A stretch of 64,000 nucleotides of DNA from Magnolia sinica (GCF_029962835.1 NC_080583.1:1488001-1552000), one strand, 5' to 3'. Positions 37,405 through 48,969 are shown, counted from the stretch's first letter. Translations and numbers: made by a program. The notes: generated from the sequence alone by a model not told the origin.

Positions 37405-39790
37405 TGTTCACTCCCCAAGTATAGGGTTGTGATGTAGTAATAAACTCGGTAAGACCGAGGTCGAATCCACAGGGACTGATACCTGTACGTTATCTGAAAC
37501 CAAGTAGAACTAGAACTAGACTAAGATGTGATTTAAACCAAATAGAATTTAAGAAATAATTGTGAAAGAATTATCTAAGACTTTAAGGAATTCAGAGAAA
37601 GGGAACTAGGGATTCAGAGGATCCACTTGTAGAGATCAGGGAGATCGTATGCCAGTATCACAAATTATGGAAATTTACTGAACTGCCATTGATATAGGTT
37701 TCAAGAGATGAAAGGTGTATGAATTAGAATGGATTCCATCACCAAACCATGCCCAGGAGACAAAGCAAACAACAGAATTAATCTAATTATCAATCAATCA
37801 ACATGCCATGAAGATCAGGAAGGTACTGTCATCCTACCATGCCCATGGGACAATGATGAATAACAGGGCTTCCTGATGTCATAAACATCAAAAAGACATA
37901 GAAACATGCTCAAAGCCATCGCAGACCTATTGTAATTTTAGTCACAACAGACCATTAAAAACTGAAAACATTCCCTCACAATCAACCCAATACCAAATCC
38001 ATTCAATTTAAAATAGAATTAAAGGCATAAAATTCTTCCCATCACGCTACAAGCTTCACCCCTTAGCCCTAGCTAAGGGGTTTAGCCACACATGAATGGG
38101 CTAAAATAAACAAATAAACAAAAGAAAAGGAAGAAAATCAATAAAAGGAAAAGAAAAAGGAAACAAAAGAATTTCCCTGTTTTCTCCTTCAATCATCCAA
38201 GCCTGCTCCTGAGATCACGTGCATCCTCCCCATCCATTGAAAAACTCCAAGCCGTGCTCACGTCCTCAGCCTTCCCTGCTCCTGTTCCAGCAGCTGATGC
38301 AGCAGACCGTCCTTCTTCTTTTTTTCACAACCAAAACCGGCTCCTCCCCCACACGCTCCAGCGGTGTCTTCTCACGCTCCAGCAGCCAACCTCCTCACGT
38401 CCCTCCCGTCTTCACTCTTCCAGCCCTTTTCCCAACCACGCACAGCAGCAGCAGAAAAACTGCCTGTTTCCCCCAGCCGTTCTCTCTCTCTCTCTCTCAC
38501 CGTGGATGCCTCTTCCTTCCTCTTTTCTTTCCTTTTAAAGATGGCCAGCCCCCCTTCTTCCGATGCTGTGGAGTCCCACCGGGAGTAGACTGCGGAAACA
38601 GTCCTTCCGGAGCCTGGAATGCGTCCCTTTGCTGCGAAAGTTCTCACGCAGTCCGGAATTCCGCATCTCCTTTCTTCTTATTTTTTTTCTTCTTTCCAAA
38701 AGGACAGCGTCCCCTGGGAGATTCTTGGCCCACCTACATGATGAATGGTTCAGATCAGCCGTCCGACCGCCCCTAAGGGCGTACAACTCGCCGTGAAAGT
38801 CGGACGGCGTCCGGCTGCGAAAACAGGGTAGCGTCATTGACGCTGTGACGATGGTGGGCCCCATTTCACTGACTTTTTGGAAAATCCGATCTGTCCACTG
38901 CGTTCTACTCGAAAAACCAGGTGGGAAGCACTATTTTTGGACCAAATCCTATGTGGCCCACGTTATCTTTCAAGTCACCGTCCATCCTGTGTTTAATAAC
39001 TAAAAAAGTGAGGAAGTTTTCATGATGCCTAAAAGGAGACCTAGGCGTGGGTTAAACCCCCATTCCGAATGCATTGGACGGTTCAGATCTTCCATAGGGA
39101 TGATGGGTGGGGCCCACTAGTCAAAAACGGTCGGCCAGCGTCCGTTGCTGCGTAAAAATAAAAAAATCCGAGTTTTGAGTCGGTCAGCGCCTGCTGACCG
39201 ACTTCCTTAATGTTTATACTCGTCCGGTGTACTTGTGCACCTTGCACGTGCACTGCATGCGTGGGTCCACTGGTGATGTTTGTAAGAAATCTGCTCCATC
39301 CATCTGTTTTGACACGTAGTTTAAGGCGTTGAGACCAAAATTGGAGTATATCCAGATATCAGGCGGGGCCCACATAATGATTAAAGGGGCTGATCTGTCC
39401 GTTGGGCCCCTTCTACAGTGATCCAATGGATGAAAATTTACGTGTACGGTTAATTCATGGCCCTCAGGCCAAGTATGAAGTTTTGAGCCAATCAGATGGC
39501 AAGAACTATGTGATCTTTCATTTTTCACCAATTTCGGGCCTCTTTAATGTAAATGGCCTGCTTTCCTCGGATCCTTGATGCATAATTCCATCGATCTTCG
39601 TCTCCTGGAGTCCGTCCCCTGCCTTGGGTGTCCTCAGAGTGTTAAATCCATGCATTTACCACCTTTTTTCAGTCCAGGCTCTTAAACACACCCTGCATTA
39701 CAAACACGATTAAATCAGGTCTTTAAACAATACTATGTTAGTAAATCCAGGTAACAACTGGGTCTGATATGCAATATTTGACCCTCAACA
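37405..39790 (-). repeat. 3' LTR of the Athila/Tat-like element (complete)
   Basis: This copy is 2,386 bp, reading TGTTGAGGG...GAGTGAACA on the minus strand. It is the intact reference for the rearranged 5' LTR. Positions 37405-38703 match the inverted block 46575-47874, and 38716-39790 match 47895-48969 in the same orientation. A partial Mutator-like MITE lies at about 39255-39380. The 185-codon open frame near 38219-38776 is low-complexity Pro/Ser/Phe-rich translation of the LTR and I do not treat it as a gene. Confidence 0.92.
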
Positions 39791-41137
39791 CAAAGTACAT
39801 CAGTGTGCATCGTATGCGAAAAATAAATTGAGAATTACAGAATAATTTCTACAACTCAAGGGATTTATGAAAAATAGTTCAGATACTCGAATTCTAAGAT
39901 TCATGAATGTTGGCATTACTTTTTCCTGAAATCAAGCTCACGGTAAACTTCATAATCAAGTTCAAATATATTAGTCCATCAATTAGTATAATTCTAAATA
40001 TTGAATTCCATGGATGTATAGTCCAATCTCGACTTGTCAACATTAAGATTTACCTTGATATTTAAGAATATCATTGGTAACAAAGAAGAGAAATCATGAT
40101 AACCCAACTTGGCTTACACCTTATCTTTTTATTCTTTAAATTTTTTTATTTTTTTTTTTGATTTTCTCATTAGAATTAATGTTAAGAAGAGGGATCAGAT
40201 CCTCACCTACAGGGAGCAAACCTAAGGTAAAGACTGTACACCCAACTTTTTCACATATCATTCATGGGGAATCGAATCCTCACATATAGGGAGCAAACCT
40301 ATGGTAAAGACTGTTCGCCCAATCCATTCGATTCAAGTGGGTTTCTTTCATGTTTAGTGATTACCAAGTTAGTCCTTTAATATCGAACTGAAACCTTAAT
40401 ATGCAAGCGAGATGTGTCCTGGGAATTCATGACTCAATCAATGTTTACAATTCTAATACTGGATTTAACAATTCAAACTTAGTTGTGAAATTTAATAGAT
40501 GATTGAATCCAAGAGTCATGAAGTACCAACATCACGCATCTTGAAATTCTAAATGCCCTAGATGGCCTGTCAAAATCACTTCGACTTCATTAGAAATCCT
40601 GAAAAATAAAAAAAATTTCACAACGTTTGCTCAAGACCAAGAAAACACTGATTAGGAAACCTAATCTCCCACCCCCAACCAAAAAATCTACATTGTCCTC
40701 AATGTAAATGAAATAAACATGCAATACACATGAGACAACAGAAATATAAGAGGAGTGATGGGAAGATAGTACCTGGACGAAGGAATCAGGAAGTTTTCCA
40801 AAAATATCTACGTAAAAGAGAGTCAGTACAAGAGAGAAACCAACAAAAGTAAAAATAAAATCCTACCTATACCACTTTCGCAGGTGCTCTCGATTGCATT
40901 TAGCGCATGCAACAAGCCTTTAAACCCCTAGGTTACCCCTAGTGGACGAGTTGTAGTCTCGTGAGGGTTTGCAGTAATGTTACCCACAAACATTGAACTT
41001 GCTAGGAAAATGAAATAAGTTGAAAAGCTGGGTTGCCTCCCAGGAGCGCTAAGTTTACCGTCTTCAGCCAGACAAAAGCAACTACCATAATCCTATGAAA
41101 GCGATAAACCTACCTATACCTCCATCGGGCTAGGAGA
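39791..41137 (-). other. Non-coding 3' region of the Athila/Tat-like element
   Basis: About 1.35 kb lie between the integrase end and the 3' LTR. Athila elements often carry an env-like frame here, but none is visible. Two related short blocks (GAATCxTCAC... followed by GGGAGCAAACCTA.GGTAAAGACTGT) near 40196 and 40269 form a local direct repeat of about 74 bp. Confidence 0.6.
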
Positions 41138-42163
41138 TCAGTCCTGGTAAACAGGATCAGTCAGAGACATGTCCTCTGAATCAAATTTCTCGACAAATGG
41201 CTTTAAACGATGTCCATTTACTTTAAACTCCTTGCCATTGTCGGGATCTCTTATCTCGACGGCCCCATGAGGATAAGCAGTAACAACAATGTAAGGGCCG
41301 GTCCAACGAGATCGAAGCTTACCCGGAAAGAGATGTAATCGAGAATTATACAAAAGGACCTTCTGACCAGGCGTGAATGATTTTCGCAAAATGTGTTGGT
41401 CATGGAATGCTTTCATCTTGTCCTTGTAAATTCTCGCATTAACGTACGCATCGTTCCGGATTTCTTCAAGTTCATTTAATTGAAGTTTGCGTAGCGAGCC
41501 AGCGTTGTCCAGATTGAAATTAAGATTTTTGATCGCCCAGTACGCTTTATGTTCCAGCTCCACAGGCAAGTGACAAGCCTTCCCATAGACAAGTCTAAAG
41601 GGAGACATTCCAATAGGAGTTTTAAATGCAGTACGGTATGCCCATAAGGCATCGGTCAATCGGATTGACCAATCCTTACGATCTGGGTTAACCGTTTTCT
41701 CCAAAATGTGTTTAATCTCCCTATTGGAAATCTCAGCTTGTCCACTTGTCTGCGGATGGTATGGGGTGCTCACTTTATGAGAGATACCGTATTTCTTCAT
41801 TAAGCTCTCGAATGGTCTATTACAAAAGTGTGAGCCCCCATCACTAATGATGGCTCGAGGCGTCCCGAATCGAGAAAGGATGTTCTCTTTCAGGAATTTA
41901 ATGACCGTGCGATGGTCATTCTTTCGACACGGAATCGCTTCGACCCATTTAGTGACATAATCCACGGCGAGCAAAATATCTGATTTCCAAACGATTGGGG
42001 GAATGGTCCCATGAAATCGATGCCCCGGAATCAAATGCTTCAATGATAAGAATGAGGATTCAAAGGCATCATATTTCTGGGACAATGCTCCCAATTTCGA
42101 GCGCTCACAAGCTTTGCAAAACTCATGAGTGTCCCTAAACATAGTGGGCCATAAAAGCCACAC
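41138..42163 (-). pseudogene. Integrase of the Athila/Tat-like retrotransposon
   Basis: A 341-codon open frame covers most of the integrase. The zinc-binding N-terminus is partial (FCKACERSK); its start lies upstream across frame breaks. The catalytic core shows the DDE residues in [23 protein letters not shown] and [10 protein letters not shown]. The C-terminal part has SRWTGPYIV and [17 protein letters not shown] motifs. No chromodomain follows, which separates it from chromoviruses. The frame ends at 41138, followed by about 1.3 kb without coding potential before the 3' LTR. Confidence 0.88.
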
Positions 42164-42622
42164 TGGAGAATCTTGGCCGTGGTCTTTTTAGCGAGAAAAG
42201 TGACCACCACAGGCCTCTGAGTGACGAAAGGAGATGACGCTCGATGCTCATCGTCTAGTACACATCTCCTTAGAATTTAGTCGGGCAATATTTAAATAAA
42301 TAAGGATCATCCAGGAAAAGTTGCGCACCTCGGTGAAAAATTTCTTCTTATCTTGCGAGTCCACTGTGTGGTGTGATACCTACAGCAAGATAATTAGCAA
42401 TATCGAAACCAAGGTGAATGGGAGACTGTGAACAATTGTTCATCGGGAACATGTCATTGATATGGGTCGCCTCAAGGGAATCGGAGGTATTAAGGCGAGA
42501 AAGGTGATCGACCACTACGTTCTCTACTCCCTTTTTATCTTTAATTTCCAAATCAAATTCTTGGAGTAGAAGGATCCATCGTATCAGGCGGGGCTTAGAA
42601 TCATTCTTAGAAAGAAGATATT

Positions 42623-42874
42623 TCAGTCTGCGTGATCAGTGTAAATAATGATCTTGGATCCAATCAAGTAGGACCTAAATTTGTTCAAGGCGAACACTAC
42701 GGCTAAGAGTTCCTTTTCCGTAGTCGAGTAGTTCACTTGGGCGGGATTTAGAGTCCTACTTGCGTAGTGAATGACGTAGGGCTTCTTGTCTTTTCTCGGC
42801 CTAGGACCGCCCCAAGAGCATAATCGAAGCATCGCACATAAGTTCAAAAGGAAGGCTCGGTCGGGTGGCTGCAT
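42623..42874 (-). pseudogene. RNase H region of the Athila/Tat-like retrotransposon
   Basis: The frame contains HYASRTLNPAQVNYSTTEKE and LLAVVFALNKFRSYLIGSKI, then YTDHAD, the usual C-terminal half of the Ty3/gypsy RNase H. Its N-terminal part and the link to the RT are broken by stops and frame changes between 42874 and 42938. The following piece at 42348-42551 ([17 protein letters not shown]) is the tether to integrase, in a different frame. Confidence 0.8.
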
Positions 42875-42937
42875 GATAGGTGCGATGGTTAACGTGCCTT
42901 TAAGCTTGGTGAAAGCTTCATGGCATTGTTGCTCAAT

Positions 42938-43610
42938 CTACTCGCACGGAGCATCCTTTTGAAGAAGATTACATAAAGGGCGAGAGAGAAGACTAAAGTC
43001 CTTTATGAATCTCCTGTAAAATCCTGCGTGGCCTAAGAAGGATCGCACGTCTCCGATGTTCTTGGGTGGAGGTAGGTTAGAGATAAGATCGATTTTTGCC
43101 TTATCTACCTCGAGGCCTTTGGACGAGATGATATGCCCAAGGACAATTCCCTTCTGAACCATGAAATGGCACTTCTCCCAATTAAGTACCATGTTCTTTT
43201 CTTCACATCTTTTCAGCACACATTTAATACTTTCCAGGCACTTGCTGAAAGATGGACCATAAACAGAGAAGTCGTCCATGAAGACCTCTAGATATTGCCC
43301 CACCATGTCAGGAAAAATACTAAGCATACATCGCTGAAAGGTGGCGGGGGCATTACATAGTCCGAATGGCATCCTTCGATAGGCAAAGGTGCCGTAGGGA
43401 CATGTAAATGTGGTCTTTTCCTGGTCTTCGGGGGCTATCTCTATCTGGTTGTAGCCCGAATACGTCAAGGAAACTGTAATAGGAATGACCAGCTAACCTT
43501 TCCAAGATCTGATCAATGAATGGTAAGGGAAAGTGGTCTTTCCTCGTGACGGTATTCAACTTCCTGTAGTCAATGCACATTCTCCAACCGGTAGTGACTC
43601 TAGTTGGCAC
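42938..43610 (-). pseudogene. Reverse transcriptase of the Athila/Tat-like retrotransposon
   Basis: The domain is split into two frames. 43353-43610 carries the N-terminal part (GWRMCIDYRKLNTVTRKDHF, then FIDQILERLAG). 42938-43468 carries the core: GYNQIEIAPEDQEKTTFTCP, the RRMPFGLCNAPATFQRCM motif and the catalytic FMDDFSVYG motif, followed by SFLGHAGFYRRFIKDFS. A frameshift near 43450 disrupts the LD.YSGY region. The catalytic aspartates are still readable, but no complete polyprotein can be made from this copy. Confidence 0.9.
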
Positions 43611-43764
43611 GAGTTCATTATTAGCATTGGCTACGATGGTGATTCGGACTTCTTAGGGACCACTTGAGTTGGACTCACCCATTGACTATCGGATATAGGG
43701 TATATAATACCCACATCCAATAGTTTAAGAACCTCGGCTTTAACCACTTCCTTCATATTTGGAT

Positions 43765-44115
43765 TTAGTCTACGTTGTGGTTGCCGGCGGTTTTTGCATA
43801 ATCCTCAAGATATATGCGGTGAGTACAAATCGAGGGGTCGATTCCCTTGAGGTCCGCTATCGTCCATCCTAGGGCTCCTTTATGCTCAATGAGAGTAGAT
43901 ATAAGCATACTCTCCTGTTCTTTCTCCAGGTGGGCAGAGATCACCACCGGGTATGTCTCATCCTGACCTAAATAGGCATATTTCAAATCAGAGGGCAAAG
44001 GTTTTAGGTCAAGCTTCGGCGGCTTGAGATTAGACGGTAGAGGCACTACATCAGTTTGTGGTAATTCTTCAAATTGTGGCCTCCATCGGTTAACTTCAAG
44101 TACCTGCAGGATCAA
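43765..44115 (-). pseudogene. Protease-RT linker region of the Athila/Tat-like retrotransposon
   Basis: A 116-codon frame contains the PPKLDLKPLPSDLKYAYLG and IEHKGALGWTIADLKGIDPS motifs, which precede the reverse transcriptase in Athila/Tat elements. It is in a third register relative to the protease and the RT, so frameshifts exist on both sides (between 44115 and 44189, and between 43610 and 43765). Confidence 0.75.
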
Positions 44116-44188
44116 GCAAGGCGCACGTCTCCCTAATCATGTCATCATCAAAATCATGGGAGTGTGCCATGCACGTCTCTAGATGTTC

Positions 44189-44863
44189 TTAGGATAAGGT
44201 CAGAGGTGTCATATCTTCCACGAAAGAGTCAATCATGTTAATATCGTGGAAATCGTCATCATCCTCTGAATTGCTGCCGTTATTGAAAAAAATGTTTGAC
44301 TCCAATGTCAAATTTTCAAAAGACATAGTCATGATACCATTCCTGCAATTGATAATTGCATTTGATGTGGCAAGGAATGGGCGACCAAGAATGACGGGGA
44401 TCTGAGTGCTCATGGTATTGATGGGTTCGGTGTCCAGGATGATAAAATCTACAGGGTAGTAAAATCTATCAACTTGGACCAACACATCCTCAATTATCCC
44501 TCATGGTACACGAACAGAGCGATCGGTAAGTTGTAGTGTGGTTAAGGTGAGTTTTAATTCACCTAAACCTAACTGTTTGTATACCGAGTAGGGAATCAGA
44601 TTGATGCTCGCTCCTAAGTCAAGAAGTGCATGATCAATTCGATGGTCCCCGATTACACATGATATGGTTGGGCTACCGGGATCCTTGAATTTCTGCGGCA
44701 CGACTTGCTTCAGGATGGAACTCGCTTTCTCAGTCAAGCAGATTTTCTTTTGAATAATTTGTCGTCGCTTGGTCGTGCACAAGTCTTTTAGGAATTTGGC
44801 ATATGAAGGTATCTGTTTAACGACATCAAGCGGAGGAATGTTGACTTTCACTGTTTCAAGCAC
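44189..44863 (-). pseudogene. Aspartic protease region of the Athila/Tat-like retrotransposon
   Basis: Two open frames in one register (44501-44863 and 44189-44485) are separated by a stop at 44498-44500 that looks like a CGA-to-TGA change. The first has the active-site motif ALLDLGASINLIP, the DLGAS form seen in Athila/Tat elements. The second has VILGRPFLATSNAIINCRNG, the C-terminal part of the protease fold. The protease would cut the gag-pol polyprotein. The in-frame stop and the frame change relative to gag make it non-functional in this copy. Confidence 0.82.
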
Positions 44864-46481
44864 CTCTAGAATATCCGAGAGTTAGAGAGAGGTTTTGGTG
44901 AAACCAACCGTTGGGGAATGGAGCAATCGGCTTCTCTTGAGGTTCAGGTTCCACTTTTTGTGGGGCATCAGTGGATCCTTCATTGTTGTCCTCTTGGTTC
45001 TTGAGGCTTTTGGGCCTAACAGGAAGAGTTTTATCAATGATCTTCCCACTCCTAAGAGTGGTGATGGATTTAGCATGCCCCATCTGATTTGAAGAGCTGG
45101 GATCATTATTCTCGTATTGCGGTTTAGGATTGGGGATAGGTTGTGCAGGAAGCATCCCCTTTTCTATAACCGTCATACGAGAATCTATCTTTTGCATAAA
45201 ATCTGTGATTCCCCGCATTGCCTGAGCCAGCTCTTGTATGGGATTTTGAAACGGTTCCTCTTGAGGTTTCACTTGATTTGGATTTTGATTGAAGAAACCT
45301 GGAGGAGTCGACGTGTGTCCATTTCTCCAACTGAAGTTTGGATGATTTTTCCAGCCAGGATTGTATGTGTTGGAGTTGGGTCCAGTAAAAGGTCTTTGAT
45401 AGTTATTTACGGCATTGGCTTGTTCATTCAACACTCCTCGAAAGGCAGGTATTGTAGGACAGTTTTCAGTTGTGTGAATGTTGCAATCACAGATGCCGCA
45501 AACAACTTCATTGACCTTATCCTTCTTTCCTTCCATGGCCTCAACTTTCCTTATGAGCGTAGTCACTTTACACTTGAGATCATCCTCTTCTTTCAAGAGA
45601 TATAATCCACCTTTCTCCTTTGATTGAGTTGGCCTAGACGTGGTGTTCGACTTTGGGTAATAGTCCCAAGATTGTGTTTTTTCAGCCAAACTATCGAGGT
45701 AGTCCCATACCTCGTCGATGTCTTTATTAATGAACTCTCCATTACACATTGTCTCGACCATTTGGCGCATGGAAGATGTCATGCCATCATAGAAAAAATT
45801 TGTAATGCGCCACGTTTCAAATCCGTGTTGTGGGCACGAAATGAACAAATCTTTGAACCTTTCCCAACATTGAAAGAATGTTTCATCTTCCTTTTGGGCA
45901 ATGTTCATGATCGCTTTTCTGAGGGTAATCGTTTTATGATGTGGGAAGAATTTTTTTATGACCCTCTGCATATCGTTCCATGTGCCAATGGATCTAGGAC
46001 GCAGTGAATGTAACCACGTCTTAGCTTTCTCTTTTAAGGAAAAAGGAAAGAGTTTCAGCCTAATTGTATCCTCAGATACATTAGGAAAACATAATGTAGC
46101 TATAATTTCATCGAACTCTTTCAAATGCAAATATGGACTCTCTGATTCAAGTCCATGGAATTTGGGAAGGAGTTGGATAACTCCTGGCTTGATGTCCATT
46201 TGTCCTGTGTTTTCAGGAAAAATCATGCATGAGGGCGTACTCACTCCCGCCGGTTGTAGAAAATCTCGTAAAGTACGAGGCGGGGGTGCCTGTTGCACCT
46301 CATTCTCATCTTGGGTATCCTCCACCCTGGGTGGAAGTAGAGGAGGTTGGTCTTCAGCCATGACCTCAGTTAACTCAGGGGATTTCGAGCGGTGTCTAAT
46401 CCTGCGATGGATAGTCAACCCCTCAACTAATCCTCCTTCAGTCAAGAGACGTCGTGTGTTGTCACGGGCCCACTTGGGCAT
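44856..46481 (-). pseudogene. gag of the Athila/Tat-like retrotransposon
   Basis: A 541-codon open frame starts with MPKWARDNTRR, 90-odd bases from the inverted LTR. About residues 95-275 form the plant retrotransposon gag domain (conserved FHGLESESPYLHLKEFDE, then LKEKAKTWLHSLRP and the FFYDGM motif). Around residue 330 there is one CCHC zinc knuckle (CGICDCNIHTTENC, spacing C-x2-C-x4-H-x4-C) for nucleic-acid binding. The C-terminal third is Pro/Gln-rich. The frame leaves the gag-pol register near 44870 and the protease continues in another frame, so the original gag-pol fusion is broken. It would form the cytoplasmic particle that packages element RNA. Confidence 0.88.
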
Positions 46482-46574
46482 GAAACACTCGCAGCCCTCA
46501 ATTCAAAGCCTAATCCTAAAGATGGATAAAAGAAAATCTAAAACGGAAGAGAGGGAAAATTGGAAAGGAATTAC

Positions 46575-47874
46575 CCTTTTGGAAAGAAGAAAAAAAAATA
46601 AGAAGAAAGGAGATGCGGAATTCCGGACTGCGTGAGAACTTTCGCAGCAAAGGGACGCATTCCAGGCTCCGGAAGGACTGTTTCCGCAGTCTACTCCCGG
46701 TGGGACTCCACAGCATCGGAAGAAGGGGGGCTGGCCATCTTTAAAAGGAAGGAAAAGAGGAAGGAAGAGGCATCCACGGTGAGAGAGAGAGAGAGAGAAC
46801 GGCTGGGGGAAACAGGCAGTTTTTCTGCTGCTGCTGTGCGTGGTTGGGAAAAGGGCTGGAAGAGTGAAGACGGGAGGGACGTGAGGAGGTTGGCTGCTGG
46901 AGCGTGAGAAGACACCGCTGGAGCGTGTGGGGGAGGAGCCGGTTTTGGTTGTGAAAAAAAGAAGAAGGACGGTCTGCTGCATCAGCTGCTGGAACAGGAG
47001 CAGGGAAGGCTGAGGACGTGAGCACGGCTTGGAGTTTTTCAATGGATGGGGAGGATGCACGTGATCTCAGGAGCAGGCTTGGATGATTGAAGGAGAAAAC
47101 AGGGAAATTCTTTTGTTTCCTTTTTCTTTTCCTTTTATTGATTTTCTTCCTTTTCTTTTGTTTATTTGTTTATTTTAGCCCATTCATGTGTGGCTAAACC
47201 CCTTAGCTAGGGCTAAAGGGTGAAGCTTGTAGCGTGATGGGAAGAATTTTATGCCTTTAATTCTATTTTAAATTGAATGGATTTGGTATTGGGTTGATTG
47301 TGAGGGAATGTTTTCAGTTTTTAATGGTCTGTTGTGACTAAAATTACAATAGGTCTGCGATGGCTTTGAGCATGTTTCTATGTCTTTTTGATGTTTATGA
47401 CATCAGGAAGCCCTGTTATTCATCATTGTCCCATGGGCATGGTAGGATGACAGTACCTTCCTGATCTTCATGGCATGTTGATTGATTGATAATTAGATTA
47501 ATTCTGTTGTTTGCTTTGTCTCCTGGGCATGGTTTGGTGATGGAATCCATTCTAATTCATACACCTTTCATCTCTTGAAACCTATATCAATGGCAGTTCA
47601 GTAAATTTCCATAATTTGTGATACTGGCATACGATCTCCCTGATCTCTACAAGTGGATCCTCTGAATCCCTAGTTCCCTTTCTCTGAATTCCTTAAAGTC
47701 TTAGATAATTCTTTCACAATTATTTCTTAAATTCTATTTGGTTTAAATCACATCTTAGTCTAGTTCTAGTTCTACTTGGTTTCAGATAACGTACAGGTAT
47801 CAGTCCCTGTGGATTCGACCTCGGTCTTACCGAGTTTATTACTACATCACAACCCTATACTTGGGGAGTGAACA
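46575..47874 (+). repeat. 5' LTR of the Athila/Tat-like element, inner half (inverted)
   Basis: About 1,300 bp match 37405-38703 as a reverse complement. Relative to the element this half of the LTR is flipped: on the plus strand it ends with the LTR terminus GAGTGAACA at 47874, followed by AGTTTT and the PBS. By eye it differs from the 3' LTR at one T-run length and two substitutions. About 12-16 bp of LTR (38704 to about 38719) are missing at the junction. Confidence 0.9.
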
Positions 47875-47880
47875 AGTTTT

Positions 47881-47898
47881 TGGCGCCGTTGCCGGGGA
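47881..47898 (+). other. Primer binding site for tRNA-Asp (inverted with part of the LTR)
   Basis: TGGCGCCGTTGCCGGGGA is 18 bases and complementary to the 3' end of plant tRNA-Asp(GUC), which ends CGGCAACGGCGCCA. It lies 6 bp after the LTR terminus, as expected, but on the plus strand while the coding region is on the minus strand. The inversion breakpoint falls right after base 18. Confidence 0.88.
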
Positions 47899-48969
47899 GA
47901 TTCTTGGCCCACCTACATGATGAATGGTTCAGATCAGCCGTCCGACCGCCCCTAAGGGCGTACAACTCGCCGTGAAAGTCGGACGGCGTCCGGCTGCGAA
48001 AACAGGGTAGCGTCATTGACGCTGTGACGATGGTGGGCCCCATTTCACTGACTTTTTGGAAAATCCGATCTGTCCACTGCGTTCTACTCGAAAAACCAGG
48101 TGGGAAGCACTATTTTTGGACCAAATCCTATGTGGCCCACGTTATCTTTCAAGTCACCGTCCATCCTGTGTTTAATAACTAAAAAAGTGAGGAAGTTTTC
48201 ATGATGCCTAAAAGGAGACCTAGGCGTGGGTTAAACCCCCATTCCGAATGCATTGGACGGTTCAGATCTTCCATAGGGATGATGGGTGGGGCCCACTAGT
48301 CAAAAACGGTCGGCCAGCGTCCGTTGCTGCGTAAAAATAAAAAAATCCGAGTTTTGAGTCGGTCAGCGCCTGCTGACCGACTTCCTTAATGTTTATACTC
48401 GTCCGGTGTACTTGTGCACCTTGCACGTGCACTGCATGCGTGGGTCCACTGGTGATGTTTGTAAGAAATCTGCTCCATCCATCTGTTTTGACACGTAGTT
48501 TAAGGCGTTGAGACCAAAATTGGAGTATATCCAGATATCAGGCGGGGCCCACATAATGATTAAAGGGGCTGATCTGTCCGTTGGGCCCCTTCTACAGTGA
48601 TCCAATGGATGAAAATTTACGTGTACGGTTAATTCATGGCCCTCAGGCCAAGTATGAAGTTTTGAGCCAATCAGATGGCAAGAACTATGTGATCTTTCAT
48701 TTTTCACCAATTTCGGGCCTCTTTAATGTAAATGGCCTGCTTTCCTCGGATCCTTGATGCATAATTCCATCGATCTTCGTCTCCTGGAGTCCGTCCCCTG
48801 CCTTGGGTGTCCTCAGAGTGTTAAATCCATGCATTTACCACCTTTTTTCAGTCCAGGCTCTTAAACACACCCTGCATTACAAACACGATTAAATCAGGTC
48901 TTTAAACAATACTATGTTAGTAAATCCAGGTAACAACTGGGTCTGATATGCAATATTTGACCCTCAACA
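47895..48969 (-). repeat. 5' LTR of the Athila/Tat-like element, outer half (normal orientation)
   Basis: These 1,075 bp have the same length as 38716-39790 and look identical by eye. The segment runs from the LTR terminus TGTTGAGGG (minus strand, 48969) inward to GGGAGATTC. There it meets the primer binding site of the inverted inner half instead of the expected LTR continuation. Confidence 0.9.

Larger units (their letters stand above)
37405..48969 (-). mobile_element. Ty3/gypsy LTR retrotransposon, Athila/Tat group, with rearranged 5' LTR
   Basis: The element lies on the minus strand and is flanked by a perfect 5-bp target duplication TTTAC (37400-37404 and 48970-48974). LTR ends are TGTTGAGGG and GAGTGAACA. 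From right to left it carries gag, protease, reverse transcriptase, RNase H and integrase. That order (integrase last) defines Ty3/gypsy. The absence of a chromodomain, the long LTR (about 2.4 kb) and the gag and protease style (DLGAS active site) fit the Athila/Tat group. The PBS matches the 3' end of plant tRNA-Asp. The reading frames are broken at many places. No clear env-like frame lies between integrase and the 3' LTR, and no classic polypurine tract is obvious beside the 3' LTR. The 5' LTR is partly inverted. The element sits inside a Tourist-like MITE. Confidence 0.92.

Noticed and set aside
38219..38776. 185-codon open frame rich in Pro, Ser and Phe, found again at 46503-47060 on the other strand
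   Set aside because: Both copies lie in the LTR of the Athila/Tat-like element. The composition is low-complexity and the frame runs past LTR boundaries.
39791..41137. Possible env-like gene of an Athila element
   Set aside because: No open frame or membrane-protein pattern is visible in this stretch.
45117..46635. Plus-strand open frames of up to 225 codons
   Set aside because: They are antisense shadows of the retrotransposon gag.
37405..48969. Interpretation of 38716-39790 and 47895-48969 as a separate pair of direct repeats, and of 37405-38703 and 46575-47874 as inverted ends of a DNA transposon
   Set aside because: Together they form the two LTRs of one element with TG...CA ends, a tRNA-Asp PBS and a 5-bp duplication; only the inner half of one LTR is flipped.
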